Shown piece after piece: positions 43,900 to 57,019 of a DNA stretch of 64,000 nucleotides (positions are counted from its first letter, which is position 1; the number at the start of each line of letters is the position of its first letter). Source of the stretch: Talpa occidentalis (taxonomy: Eukaryota; Chordata; Mammalia; Eulipotyphla; Talpidae); NCBI RefSeq assembly GCF_014898055.3, contig NW_023604861.1:94800083-94864082 (forward strand), given 5' to 3'. Below the pieces are notes generated by a model that was given only the letters and a program-made list of their open reading frames with translations, was not told the origin of the DNA and searched no databases. Made by a program: the position numbers and the translations under genes.

Positions 43900-44300
43900 G
43901 AATGGATAAGCAAATGTGAAATAGCCCTACAATGGAATGACATTCAGCATGAAAAAGGAAGAGAATTTTGATATACACCACAACATGGATGAACCTTGAA
44001 CACCTTATCCTAAGTGAAATAAGTCAGCTACAAAAAGACGCTGTATGATTCTCCTATGAGGTAGGCTGAGTAGATAACGTCATAGAGAGAGAAGGTAGAA
44101 GGGTGTTGGCCAGAGCTGAGGGGAGGAAAAGGGGGTATAGGGACTCAGTTTCACAAGAGGTAGAGACTTCTGGCGATGGTTGCAGAACAATGTGAATGTA
44201 CGTAATGCCACGGAACTACTGTACACTTCAAAATGGTTAAAATGATAAACATTAGGCTTTTTGTATTTTAACACAATAAAAATTTTAAAAAATGGCTGAA
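43900..44300 (+). mobile_element. Old L1 3'-region remnant
   Basis: ATGGAATGACATTCAGCATGAAAAAGGAA, CACAACATGGATGAACCTTGA and CCTAAGTGAAATAAG are standard old L1 3' text. Confidence 0.65.
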
Positions 44301-45211
44301 GGATTGCGTAGTCTCTCATATTTTGGGTGAATACAAGAGCAGTAAGATTAGATGACAACTGCCATGTTTATGTATTTTGCAGACACATAAACAGTGTTAC
44401 AGTGAACAGCCTTGCACATATCCTCTGGAGTTTGTGTGCAAGATTTTCTTTAAGGTGTTGGCTTAGAAGAGGACGGACTTGAAGAGGATATTGACTTGCG
44501 CGCAATGACTGACTTGCTACTCTTTAACCCCGGGTAAACTATGATTCTCTCCAAAGTGATGGTAACAGTTTATATTCACACCAGGGGGAGTTTGTATTTA
44601 TCTGTGTGCTTTATACTCTGGTTCTGTCAGTCTTTTCAATGCTGCCAATCTGAGAGGTGATACCTCATTGTTGTTTAAACTTGCATCTCCCTAGTTAAGG
44701 ATGAGATGATTTGTTTTGCGTTGGCCATTCAGCCACCCCCCTCTGCAAAGTGACTACATTCTTTGCTCATTGCCCCAGTGGGCATCAACAATGAAAATTT
44801 CCCCACACCAGGTATTGGCCCAACCTTCCAGAACTCACAAGTCTTTAATGTTTTGCTGGTGTTTAGAGAATCTGATGTCTCTTCCACCAATTGTGTTCTA
44901 CTAATTTCAACAACCAAATAAACTGTGATTTTTTTTTTTTTTTGCAGACCATTCTGAGTCCTTTGTATTCACAGTTTAGACCGGCAAAAAAAAAAAAAAA
45001 AAAAATCAACACCAAAAAAAAAAAAAAAAAAAACCCCAAAACCCAAACCTAGCATGAAGGAAAATAAACCTACTAAAAGGCCCTGCTCATTTCCTTTTTC
45101 TTCCTTTTTTTTTTCTTTTTGTTGAGACATGTTCTCTTGAAACAGTTTACCCAAAATAGAAACTTTAAAAAGTCAGTGGAAATTTTTCTTTTTACACAAG
45201 ATGGTTACTTT
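44301..45211. other. Intergenic sequence with A/T homopolymer tracts
   Basis: T-run near 44930-44943 and two A-runs near 44985-45032; 44400-44700 may be old L1 text. No gene seen. Confidence 0.4.
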
Positions 45212-45484
45212 TTTTTTTTTTTTTTAAGATTTATTTATTTATTTATACAAGAACCTGGGTACAGGCAAGATGCGCGCGGGAGGGTGAGAGGATTCACCAG
45301 AGACAGAATGGGGAACAGAACAGGCAGACTGATGAGGGGAGCAGCGGCGAGACAGAAGAGGTCTGCGGCGCCATGTGGGACCCTCGCAGGCCGGCCAGTA
45401 TCGAACCCGCGCTGCAGAGACTGTGGACAGCTGGGCAGCTTCACAGAGCAGCACTCAAACCGCCTGCGCCACCAGGGGAGGCCC
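45212..45484 (-). mobile_element. tRNA-derived SINE
   Basis: Flanked by identical CAAGATGGTTACTT repeats; a short internal deletion relative to the family around 45325-45340. Confidence 0.95.
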
Positions 45485-46555
45485 CAAGATGGTTACTTCT
45501 TTATTTGGGTATTGTGGAGGATCTGTTACCGAATGCCAGCCTCAGTTTCCCTCAGCCAATAAAAGGAAACTGAGTTTGAGGTAAAGGAAACAAGTGTTGA
45601 CTCAATCATGAAGTTTTTCACTCCCACATTTTATAAACCGTGACCTCACAGGTAGAACTCCACCTTTGCAGCTTTTGAGGGAATGGGATCAGTTCTGTTA
45701 CCTGCCAAGTGAGCTGTGGAAGTCAGAGGACACCACAATGGAAATGCTGCAAGAGAGGAGGGTGATGGTTTCCAGTGTTAACTACCAGGCTTGACACAGC
45801 TGGAAAGGTTCAGACTCTTCTACAGGGTGACCCCCTTCAGGGAGCTTTGTCCTCAGGAAGAGGAGGGAGGAGATCTGAAGAGGGGAGGGAGAAGAGGTGG
45901 AGTTTCCAAAGGACAGAATAGAAGCTGGAGAAACCATGGGCCTTTCCCTCTAGCCTCCTCCTTTTTGTTCTCCAGCTCCTCCTCCCTCTCCTTTGGATAA
46001 TGCTGAGTCGAAGTTGCTTTTCGAAGAAGTTTTTTTCTCTTGGAACTGGTTGTTCTTTCAACGCTGCTTATCAGGGCCTTTGCAAATTGGGCCGAGCCAG
46101 CTCCGGGGATGCAGGTGGCAACAGCTTCAAGTTGCCCCACTCTGCACCCCATCTCTGCCCCAGCCTAGACCTTAAGTGTACAGATTCCTGTTCTGCAGCT
46201 CCACTGCTGAGGGACACTCTGGGAATGAGGACAGACAAGGGAAAACAAGATGCCACAGTGGGGTTGGGGTGGGGGAGTGCCAGGATGTTGTGATGCAGCT
46301 GGGGACAGGAGCTGGAACACAGTGGGTTCCCACAGCAAGGGGGTGAGGGCAATTAGAACCAGCTATGCCTGAACTCTGTCTTAGAAGAGGCAAAGGAGCC
46401 AGGTGGTGGGAGTAGAATGGCTGGCGACATATGATCAGAGGCAGGGTTGTGTGTTTGGGGAGGCAAACACCCACCAGGCCTGTACAGGCAGGGTTGATGG
46501 CAGAGAGGAGGCTGCCAATTCACATCAGCTTTCGGAGTCTGCATTCCCTTCCCTT
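45485..46555. other. Unique sequence left of duplication copy 2
   Basis: No gene seen. It may be homologous to DNA left of the proviruses, outside the window, if these inserted within the duplication. Confidence 0.4.
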
Positions 46556-47069
46556 CTCAGTTGCTCATTCTGGACATCCCTCTGGGCCAGCCTGGACAGA
46601 GGTCAAATTAGCCACCTTAGTTGATCCAGGGCCTGATCCCTCCCACCGCCCAACATTACTTACAGGAATTTATTTTTCTGAGTACTGCAGGCCTCTGATC
46701 AGAGGTGGCAACACATTTCTCACTCTCACCCCAGGAAACAGTGACCCCTAAGGAAGGTCAGTCCTGACTCACCCTGGTTTTGCAGTGAGCCCAGCGCTGT
46801 ACATCACTGAGGAAGTGGGGGTTTCCACAGTGGGGGGCTGGACCCAGGGCAGGGGAGCAAAGAGGAGGAAGACCTACTAAATGCCCCTCCCAGGGGGAAG
46901 AAAGAGGGAGAATCTAGAATCCAGAGATGGAAGTGACCTACCTCAGAGAAGATGCAGTCCCACACAGTCTTTTGACAGAATGGAGGCCCGAGGAGAGTGA
47001 GCATGTGACAGCAAGGAGCTCAGGTCGCCCTCATTAAACCGGGACTGGGAGCCCAGGACACTCCCCACC

Positions 47070-48215
47070 ACCTGGCGGGTTGTCCCCTAAAGTAAAGTCT
47101 AACGCCACTTGGGTCCAGGCGGGGGCGATGTCACCTTAGTTTTGGTTTGGCTGGGGCGGGGCAGGTAGGAAGGGAATCGGCATTCAGACCCTGGGGTCCG
47201 CCTGCAGAAGTGCCCCAGGCGCACACCCCCTGCCCCCCGGAGCCCCGCGTCGCCGCCTGCCCCCGTCTCCCCGCGCTCCCCTTGCTTCTCAGGAACTGCA
47301 CGGTAACTCCCAGGAGTTACCTCTTAAAATTGTACTTTTTCTATGTACTCGGCTGAGGTTACCGGGGTTCGGGGTGGGGGTGGGGTGGGGGCGGCGGCGG
47401 AGAACTACAAGAAGGCTAGGACCCGATTTGCATTTTGACAGGGGATCGGATGACAGGTGCCAGGGGGGACTCTGGCGCGAGTTGGGGCGTGGAGATATTT
47501 CGTGCGCAGCCCTCGCCCACTCCCTCGGCAGCTACCAGTTAGCCCCAGGCCACCTGCAATTCATCGTCCGTGGAAAGAGCTAGAAGGTCAACGCTATCAT
47601 GGTGGTTAGGAGTCCCCCGTTTGAGAAGCTGTTCCTGGGCCAAGCTAGGGGTCCCCACAAATCTCCCTCCCTCCCTGGTCAGACTGGAGAAGGAGCCGGC
47701 CTGGAGAGCTCCGGCGGGCCCGGCGCGGGCGCCCCTCCCGGGACTGCTCTGTCTCCGGGTCTCCCCGCGGGCCGGGCGCAGGGGGCCGCGGGGGTGGGGG
47801 GTACCCCACTGGAAGAGGCCCCCCGCCGGGTCGTTTAGGGGGTTGGGGGGCAGGTCCCACGCCAGGGTCGCTGTGCAGAGAAGGGGCAGCGGCTGTTCTC
47901 CGGGCTTGGGCGGTCTGGGGGCCTGGACAGCCCCGAGCCCCCCAGCAGGTCACAGAAGTCTTGGCCGCGCCGACGCTCCGCCAGTTCCATTGCGCTCGGG
48001 ATCGTCGTTTACTCGACAGGCGCGGAGGGTCTGACAGTGCCGGGATCCAGAGTCCCTTGGTCAAAAGGCGTCCTGCTGCTGGCGACTGTGCAGTTGTCAG
48101 GCCCGGCCTGTTCCCTCCAGTTCCAGAACTGGTCGCTCCGGGAATTCTGGGCGGTTTCGGCACAGCCGTGGGAGTGGGGGGCGGAGGATGGATGCGTGCT
48201 GCGTCTGTGATTTTA
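47070..48215. other. CpG-rich block in duplication copy 2
   Basis: Counterpart of 8040-9180 with few differences by eye, including a short insertion near 47872 that breaks reading frames relative to copy 1. Confidence 0.6.
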
Positions 48216-48306
48216 GGGAATCCTTACTTTTCTCTTTGCTTGACATGTGCACAGTTAATATTTAATCTAAGCAAGTGTTCCTTTTTTAGGTTAAAAAATT
48301 TGGGGA

Positions 48307-48572
48307 GGGCCTCCCCGGGGGCGCAGCGGGTTGAGCGCCGCGCTGTGAAGCTGTCCACAGCCTCTGCAGCGCGGTTTAGATTCCTGGCCAGCCAGGGAGA
48401 AGCCCACATGGCGCGCAGACCTCCCCTGTCGCGCCCTCTGCGCCCCTCAGCAGTGCATTTTAGTCAGTCTGGCTGCTCTGCTCCCCGCTCTGTCTCTGGT
48501 GAATCCTCTCATCCTCCCGCACATCTGACCTGTACCCCGGTTCATGTATAAAAATAAATAAATCTTTAAAGA
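48307..48572 (+). mobile_element. tRNA-derived SINE, private to copy 2
   Basis: Complete element between TTTGGGGA and TTCTGGGAA; copy 1 has the empty site near 9592. Confidence 0.93.
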
Positions 48573-49463
48573 ATATTCTGGGAAATATAAAATATAAAAA
48601 AAGAAGAAAAATTACAGCTCCAATATCGAACTACAATCACTCTTAACATTTTGGTTTTTTTATTTTGTATTTTTGTTTGGATGCTATACTTGTATTTTTA
48701 TTATTAAATCTTTATCGTCATATTTCCTATTCAGGTTTAAAATTATGCTTTTAAATTTCTTATAACATGTCCTTCACTCTCACTTGCTGTCTGCATAATA
48801 TTCTGCTCATTTTGCCCAATTTGTTCTCAATTAGTTGCGCATTTAGGTCTACTTTTTCATCTACATGGTGATTTCTAAATGGTATATAATTTCAATTTTT
48901 ATTTCTTTGTTACTCTAACAGTTCTGAAAAAATGGTACAGTTTTTAAAGTAGACAGATTTTCACCATTTGCTTATAATTGTATAGCCCTGTGGTCTGAGA
49001 ATGTAGCCTGTATTTATGCTTTTGGAAATTCATTGAGCTTTTTTGGTTAATGTTTAATTTTTAAATAACTTTAGGCATAGTAGAATGAATGATTGAATAT
49101 AAAATTCTATTATAGTAGATCAAGTTTGGTAACATATACTATCCATACCTGCTATTGATCTGTTCATTTCCGAAAAATCTGTAAGCTTTCAAATTTGTTT
49201 AATATTTGACAATTTGTGTTTTACATATGTTATTTATTTTTAGATTTTTAAAAAACTTTATTGAGATACAGTGGACATATATATTGTGTAAGGTCAAGAT
49301 CTACATCATGATTTGATATTTACACATACTGGGAAATGATTACTTTGATAGTTAACACATCCATCACCTCACATAGTTACACCTATGTGTATGTATTGAG
49401 AACATTTAAGATCTACTCTTTTAGCAACTTTGAGATAATATAACGCAGTATTATTATTATTTT

Positions 49464-49710
49464 AAAGATTTACTTATTTATGCATACAAGAACTGGGGTG
49501 TAAGCCAGAGGTGGGGGTGTTGAGAGGATTCACCAGAGAGAATGGGAAACAGAACAGAAACACACAGCTGAGGAGAGCAGCAGGCAAGGCAGGAGAGGTC
49601 TGCCGCTCCCTGTGGGTTGCTCCCTGGCCTGCCAGGATCCAACTTGTGCTGCAGTGGCTGGCTATAGCTTGTTAGTGTTGTCTTTAACCCCTGTGCCACC
49701 AGGGAGACCC
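49464..49710 (-). mobile_element. tRNA-derived SINE, shared with copy 1 (10488-10738)
   Basis: Same flanks and target repeats as the copy 1 element. Confidence 0.95.
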
Positions 49711-49837
49711 AATATAATGCAGTATTATTAACTGTAGTCACCATGCTGGTGAATATATGCTGTCCTAGATCCCCAGAATTTATTTATTTTATAAATCGAG
49801 TTTGTACCCTTTGAGATTTTTATTTTCATATATTTTT

Positions 49838-50100
49838 TAAAGATTTATATATTTATGCACACAAGAGCTGGGGTACAGGCCAGAGGTGTTGGGGGGTGAG
49901 AGGATTCATCAGAGACAGAGTGGAAAACAGAACAGACTGATTGACTGAAATACACTGCTGAGGGGAGCAGCAGGCTAATCAGGAGAGATCTCCTGCGCCA
50001 TGTGGGTCACCTCCCTGGCTGGGGATCAAACTTGTGCTGCAGTGGCTGCAGATAGCTTCATAGTGCTGAGTCTTAACCCCTTGCACCAACAGGGAGCCCC
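49838..50100 (-). mobile_element. tRNA-derived SINE, hybrid junction in copy 2
   Basis: Body and right flank (CTGTTAAGATAA) match the SINE at 11478-11740. The left flank (TTTTATTTTCATAT) matches the flank of the upstream SINE at 11155. The intervening SINE and about 60 bp are missing. Confidence 0.93.
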
Positions 50101-50994
50101 CTGTTAAGATAACTTAAAAATACACATTGGCATATACATGTCTTTATACATTTTGAAGCACTCCTTTGGTTTGGATTTTCAGAAGGAATTGGCCTTGAAA
50201 GCACATTGACCTTTTGAGGAGTTGATAAATGCACTTTTGGCTGCTGCATAGAGATGTTTGCTTCCCTGAACCCTGGTCCAAAGTAGGTATAAAAAGAACA
50301 AAAGCAAAAACAAGACAGGATAATTTAGAGAGAAGTAAGAAATGGGGATAATTTAAAATTTGCCGTGATTTTTTTTGACATTGACTTGACCTTTTCTATG
50401 TGATAATTAGTTGAAGATTTTGTTTTTGTATGAGATTCTGTTCTTCTATTTCTGACTTTTAACTTGAGGAATCTGATCTCTTTCAGCTCTTCTATTCTAG
50501 GAATTATATTTGTTTGTTTTACCAAAAAATACCTCATTGAAAAAGAAACCAAATCCAGCCCGCCAAACCGACTCCCTAGTGCTGCCCCAGACATTGAGCA
50601 GGCACAAAATTCTGTGGGGATTTTGGGCAGAGTGGTTCTTCTTCAACTTTTTTTCTTTTTGAGTGATTTTAGAGCAATTGGGCTGAAGGGCAGAGAAAAG
50701 TGACGTCTGTTGAGGTAGCATGATGTTCCTGGGATCCAAAGTTTCCCATTTTCATGTCCCTCCGATGAAGTGAGTGTGGTGGGGAGCAAGCGTAAGGTGT
50801 GGAGAGTTGGAATTCTTAGCTGTTTTTCTCACTTTCCCCAATTTGTTAGAGAAAAAGCAACGATGATAAATCTCAAGAACATATATCTGGGTTTCCTCCC
50901 TCGAAAATGTGACATTTGATTTTCAGATACATGCCAGAGTATACACAATTCCCACTGGTGCTAAGTAGGTGAGAAGCTGAAATTCAAAAAATGT

Positions 50995-51790
50995 TCATCT
51001 TCCAACTTCTTCCAGTCCATGGTTTGTTTTTGGGCGGGCAATACTTGCCTGAACAGCTAGTAGGGCTTGAATAATTTTTTGTCTGTAGTGCTCTGAGTTC
51101 TCTGTATGCAGTAGTTGTAGAATTTGAGCAACTTCAGCAAGAACTTTGTCAATGCCAAGAATATGCTCATCTAAAGCAACAGGTAAAGCCCTCTTTTGTT
51201 TGATTTGTTTTAGCAACGCATCTTGTGTCAAGTGCTCCTGGACCAAAATGCCAGTTGCCTTAATCATTACCAGATAATCATCCTGGCATTGGGTCTGAAG
51301 AAGGTTAGCCAAAACCATGACATCACCTTTAATATCAGGATTAGTTATATCCAAGTTGCTCAGTGGTTCTGCATTTTTAGCTGCATTGTTGACATTTTTT
51401 TGTATTATCAGATGCTGAGTCCTTGTATTTTTCAGCATTATTTCTACACTAACCGCTAAACCAAGAAGCCAGTCAATTGCTTCTTGTCAATCTTGAATCT
51501 TAAAAGGACAGTTAAATCTCTTAGCTACTCTTCAAAGAACTTGGGCGAGTCACCGCAGTGGATGTTTCTTATTACCTTTATCTTCAATCTTGTAGTGTCT
51601 GATTTTCTGGTCTTCAAGACAAACAGTTAAGTCTAAATTCTGATTCATCTTTGCAATTGAAGTTGGCAGCGTTGTGGTAGTTGAGGGTTGTCAGTTTATG
51701 TGGGAACATGGTCCCTGCTTCTTGCTCTGGTCTCCTGGGCTTTGACCAGGAGAGGGGAGGACAGAAGGAGCTAGTGGCACAGGCAGCCAT
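50995..51790 (-). pseudogene. RTRAF: RTRAF processed pseudogene, copy 2
   Basis: Same pseudogene as 12644-13440. Here the C-terminal 147 codons remain in one frame (NAEPLSNLDITNPDIKGDV, VLANLLQTQ, YLVMIKATGILVQE, to stop at 50995). The N-terminal part reads in other frames. Not a functional gene; it is a decayed retrocopy that the duplication carried along. Confidence 0.93.
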
Positions 51791-52619
51791 AATTTGGCGA
51801 GGGCCCTTTGCTTTTTATCAGGATTAAGAAAGAAAAATGAGCCAGTTTGTCATAAGAAAGTGGTTCCATTCATTTAGAATGTTCCTTCAGTGCCCTTTTA
51901 ATGTCGATTTTATCAGTAGAGATGATCCTTTCATTCTATTTTTAATTCGTGTCTTTTCTCTTTTTTTTCTTAGTTAACTTGATTTTAAATAAAAGGATAT
52001 CTTCTAGTTTTATTGATTTTTAATTGTTTTAACTTTTATTGGTTTCTACTCTCTGATTTATTCCCTTCTGCTGCTTTGATTTTAAGTTGTTCTTCTTTCC
52101 CTCATTTCACAAGGTAGAAACTTAGCTTATTGGTTTAAAAATCTTCCTTAAAAAATACATGTATTTAATGCTGGAGGACCCATGTTGAGAAAGGGAAGGA
52201 CTCTGTGAAAGCATGAAAGATGCACTCTTGTGGACCTGCACTTCCTGCCTGAGGGGCCCAGGGACCCACATACCAAGCGGTTTTGTTGAGGTCACAACAT
52301 TGTTGTGCATTCCAGGGCTCCCTGGGCCCTGAGAAAGACAAAAGGGACTCCATAGATGCACAGGTCAGTCGCAATATGCATGGTACTTGCTAAGGAATGA
52401 GGGGTGATTTCTCTGTGATTCAACTGACTAATCGGATAATGTGTTAAGTTAAACTTAGGAAGAACTAGGATCATAGCGCTCAACAGAACTAAGATCACAA
52501 TGGGACCCAAACTCATTTAATTCAGGACCTGGAAGCCAGAAATCTCTATTTCTTTTTCTTCTGAATTCTTCTCAGAAACAGGAAATTAAACGGAGAGAAT
52601 GGCCTATTGTAATGATGCC

Positions 52620-53615
52620 CCAAAGCAATCAAGTTAATGAACAACACAAGAGCAAGAGAATAAATAATCTTATTTAACAATAAGTTCTTCTACAGTGTAG
52701 AAGAACTGAATAGATAGTTTTTCAAAGATGACATACAGAGGGCCAACAGGTACCTAAAAAGGTGCTCAGTATCACTGATCATCAGGGAAACACAAATCAA
52801 AACCTTAGTGAGCTGTCACCTCACACCTGTATGAATGGCTGTTATCAAGAAAGAAAAGAAACAAGAGTTGGCCCTTGTGCACTGTGGGTGGGACTGTAAA
52901 TATGCAGCTAATATGGGAAAACAATATGTTGGTCCCCTAAGAAATTAAAAACAGAACCACCATATGATTCAGCAACTCCATTTCTGGATGTAAATCCCAA
53001 AGAAATGAAATCCTTATCTTGAAGTGATATCTGATTCCATGTTCATTGAAGCATTACTCACAGTAGTCAAGATATGGCTATGTGTTCATTAACTGATAAA
53101 GAAAATGTGATGTATGTGTGAGTCACATCATCTATACAGGTATATGCATAGCTATATAATTCAACCATAGAAAAGAAGAACATGCTGCTATTTGTGACAA
53201 CATGAACTGACCCTGAGGACGTGAAAGTGAAACAAGTCAAAAGAGAAAGACATTCTAATATGTCACTAACATGTATCTAAAACAATGAACTCACTGATAC
53301 AGATAACAGATTGTGGTTGCCAGAGTTGAGGGTGTGGGGGGTGGGGAAAATGCATAAAGGGGGTCAAAAGATATAAATTTCTAGTTGTAAGATAAATAAG
53401 TCCTGGGGATATTATGTACCACATGGTGACTGAAGTTAATAATATTGCATTGCATATTTGAAAGTTGCTAAGAAAGTATACCTACAAAATTCTCATCACA
53501 AGAAAAAAATTTAAGTATGTGAAATGATGAATGTTAACTAAATTTATTGTGGTGATTATTTTGCAATATATACGTGTATCAAATTATTATGTTCTATACT
53601 TTGACCTAAAACAAT
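52620..53615 (+). mobile_element. Old L1 3'-region remnant, copy 2
   Basis: Counterpart of 15440-16440. Confidence 0.75.
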
Positions 53616-53626
53616 GTTACATGACA

Positions 53627-53862
53627 GGGCCTCCCCGGGTGGCACAGCGGTTGAGTGCTGGGCTGCTAAGCTGCCCGCAGCCTCTGCAGCACCGGTTTGA
53701 TCCCCAGCTACCGGCGAGGGTCCCACATGGCGCACAGACCTCTCCTGTTGCCCGCTGCTCCACCCTGCAGTGTATTTTGTCAGTCTGCCTGCTCTGTTCT
53801 CCGCTCTAGCTCTGGTGAATTCTCTCACCTTCTTGCGCTTCTGACTGTACCCAGTGCTTGTA

Positions 53863-53899
<37 letters not shown>

Positions 53900-53908
53900 A
53901 AAAAAAAA
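53627..53908 (+). mobile_element. tRNA-derived SINE, copy 2, same target as an opposite SINE in copy 1
   Basis: Flanked by GTTACATGACA at 53616-53626 and 53909-53919; long (AAAT)n tail. Confidence 0.95.
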
Positions 53909-54107
53909 GTTACATGACAATTATATCTCAATAAAACTGGGAGGAGGGATACATAGGGTCACTAGCCCAGCATGACCCAGGCAGTCCAGATCTGCCACAT
54001 GCCAGCTTCTACCCTAACTTTACTGGGCAACCTGCCCCGCAGCCTCTGAGTCTCCTCCACTCCAGGCTCACTTCTTCTCCACAACCAGTCTTTTTAACTG
54101 GTTCCTT

Positions 54108-54386
54108 TTTTTTTTTTTTTTTTTAAAGATTTATTTATTTATGCATTCAAGAGCTGTGGTACAGGCCAGAGATTTGGGGAGTGAGAGGATCCACCAGAGA
54201 CCTAGTGGGGAACAGAACAGGTAGATTGACTGAAATACACTGCTGAGCAGAGCGCAGCAGGCTGGTGAGACAGGAGAGGTCTGCTGCACCATGTGGTCTG
54301 CTCCCTGGGGATCAAACTTGTGCTGCAGAGGCTGCGGATTGCTTCAGAGTGCAGTGCTTAACCCCTTTGCTCCACCAAGGAGGCCC
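54108..54386 (-). mobile_element. tRNA-derived SINE, shared, with intact flanks
   Basis: Flanked by TTAACTGGTTCCTTT and GTAACTGGTTCCTTT. Counterpart of 16917-17200. Confidence 0.95.
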
Positions 54387-54439
54387 TGTAACTGGTTCCT
54401 TTGACTTGGTTTGAAAGGATGATGAGCTTTTTTCTTTTT

Positions 54440-54585
54440 TTCCCAAATAATCATTTTTATCCAACTACACATATGGACATACGGATGGCAAATAAGTATA
54501 TGAAAAGATGCTCCACATAATAAATATGCCATCAGGAAATGCAAATTAAAACAATGTGGAGATGCCCACTACACACCTTCTGCTG
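54440..54585 (+). mobile_element. Old L1 ORF2 fragment
   Basis: GGCAAATAAGTATATGAAAAGATGCTCCA...ATCAGGAAATGCAAATTAAAAC is L1 ORF2 3' text and is near-identical to part of 55863-55990. Confidence 0.65.
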
Positions 54586-55218
54586 TTTTTCTCCAAACTC
54601 ACATGTTTGTGGTGCTCTAAGATTTCAAGAAATGGCTGGGCTCTTTCTGGTGCTTGTGGAGAGTAGGGAAGGCATTGGAACCACCTGGGATGGAATCCTA
54701 GTTCTCTATTTCATTACATGCTGTGTGATTTCTATCATACCCCAGAGCCTCTCTGGACTTCAATTTCCTCACCTGTCAAAGAGGTCACAACGTTAGGTTT
54801 TTAGAAAGTGGATGAAAAGGAACACACTGCTCCCAGCATGGTGCTGGAGCCTGGGAAACACTCAACAAATGAGCTTTATCATTCTCATTCATCTTGTGGT
54901 GAGGAAATATGTGGGGTCTTGTCATACTAGGTGCAGGATGGGATGCAAGACAAGTTGGGGCCCCCTGCAGTGTGGCTGAAAGCAGGTGGAGGGATTGTTT
55001 TTAAGCCAAAGTAGACCCCAAAGTGGAACATCTCTTCGGGGCAAACCCCATCAGGACCCTTGGAAAATCACAGTTTCACTTTTAGCAAGAGCCTGCCAAA
55101 GTGGGGGAAAGCCCCACAGCAACCAAGCCCTTCCACAGGGAGAGCCCTCTTGAGAGGCCTGTGCCTGTTCTGTGCCCCTGCTTCCTACACCCTTCCCTTC
55201 CTAGTGCTTAATTCCTTA

Positions 55219-55301
55219 GCTCCATCCCATCTTGCCTTTTTTATTCTTTTGCTTTCCCCAGCTCTGCTGCTCTCTCATTTCAGAGGGCTGGTGCTGTCTT
55301 G
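55219..55301 (+). repeat. Inverted repeat arm A
   Basis: GCTCCATCCCATCTTGCCTT... matches the reverse complement of 56939-57019 over about 80 bp with some differences. Confidence 0.85.
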
Positions 55302-55636
55302 GCCACGGCTTTCAGGTTCTGGATTGCCTGTTGGCCCCTGATCTGCTGAGGAGGAGCTTATGCCCAACAAACCCCAGAGGAGCTTCTCTTGCTGTTTCCC
55401 TGGTCAACTCTATGCAGTTCTCTGATTTCAAATCAGCAAGTCCTGATCAGTCCCCAGGTAGATGGCACAGTAAACCAGATACCCTACATAGGGTTTTGAG
55501 CTCCTGCCATGTTTCTGGCATAAGCTGTGTGTTTTAGTTTATGTATAAACACAGCAGGCAGATCTCTGTACCTCAAAGAAAGATGTTCCACTTGGGAAAC
55601 AGTTGTGCATGCTGCATTCTTCCAAACCTCGATCCA

Positions 55637-56800
55637 TGAAAGAAATATTTGATGAACTAGGCTTGATTAAAATTAAAAGCTTCTGCTCTACTAAGACACT
55701 GTCAAGAAATGAGAAGTTAAGCTATGACTGGGAGAAAATATTTGTAAAGACATGTGATAAAGGACAGTTATCCAAAGTAAACAAAGAGCGCTTAAAACTC
55801 AACAATAAGAAAATAAGCAACCTAATTTAAAAAATGGGCCAAAAATCTCAACAGATAGCTTATCAAAGGAGACATATGGATGGCAAATAAGCATATGAAA
55901 AGGTGCTCCACATAATAAATAAAAATGCAAATTAAAACAACGGTGGAGATGCCCGCTACACACCAATTAGAAAGACCAACATCCAAAACACTGACAACAC
56001 CAAATGCTGATGAGGATCTGGAGCAAAGGAATGCTCATTGCTCACAAAAAATGGTACAACCACTTTGGAAAACAGTTTGCTGCTTTCTGCTATAGTAAAT
56101 GTACTCTTCTCATATGACCCAGCAATCACACTCCATAGTATTTACCCAAACAAGTTGAAAACTTATGTCCATATAAACCTGCATACAGATGTTTATAGCA
56201 GTTTTATTCATAATCCCAAAGTGAAAGTAACCAAAATATCCTTCAGTAGGTGAAGGTATAAATCAACTAACTATAGTACATCCAAACAATGGCATATTAT
56301 TCAGTAAAAAGAAATGGACTATCAAGCCATGAAGAGATACGGAGGAACCTCAAGCGTATATTACTGCGTGAAACAAGCCAATCCGAAGACTATGTACTGT
56401 GTAATTCCATGATATGACATTCTAGAAACGGTTCAACTACGGAGACAGTAAAATGATCAGTGTTTGCTAGGAGTTAGGATGGGAAGAATGAACAGGTGAG
56501 CACAGAGGCTGGTTAGGGCAGTGAAACCACTTTATGATACTGTAATTATTGTATCACCACACATCCATCCAAACCCATAGAATGTACAACACCAAGAATG
56601 AGCCTGTAATGCAAACTACAGATGTTGGGTAATAATAATTTGTCAGTGTACTTTTTTCGGTTGTAACAAACATACCACTCTGTTTGGGGACTTTGACAAT
56701 CAGGGAGGTTACCCATGTGTGGGGGCAGTGAGTTTATGGGAAATCCCTCTACCTTCCTTTCAATTTTGCTATGAATCTCAAATCGCTCTTTGAAAACTGT
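55637..56800 (+). mobile_element. Old L1 ORF2 3' end and 3' UTR remnant
   Basis: CTTGATTAAAATTAAAAGCTTCTGC, AACTCAACAATAAGAAAATAAGC and CCCAAACAAGTTGAAAACTTATGTCC follow the order of the L1 ORF2 C-terminal region. Diverged, not intact. Confidence 0.8.
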
Positions 56801-56938
56801 CTTTTAAAAAATGTGGAAATCTTCCGTGATGAAATTATATCAACACTGAAAAAGTATTTCCCACCTTTAACCTAGCAGGGTAGAAAAGCAGTGATCCTAA
56901 CGTGGGTAGTGAAAGTTGGGTAAACCTGCATGCTGCTG

Positions 56939-57019
56939 GCCCAGGAGGGCAGCAGCCTCTGAAATAAAAGAGCAGCAGGGGGGAAGGCAAAGAATAAAGA
57001 AGGCAAGATGGGATGGAGC
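56939..57019 (-). repeat. Inverted repeat arm B
   Basis: Reverse complement of 55219-55301; ends GATGGAGC directly at the start of the next SINE. Confidence 0.85.

Larger units (their letters stand above)
46556..54386 (+). repeat. Segmental duplication, copy 2
   Basis: Direct-orientation match to 7526-17200. It begins at CTCAGTTGCTCATTCTGGACATCC and continues to a shared SINE. Here the terminal SINE has both flanking repeats, so copy 2 keeps the ancestral arrangement at that end. It has only two private SINEs. Confidence 0.95.
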
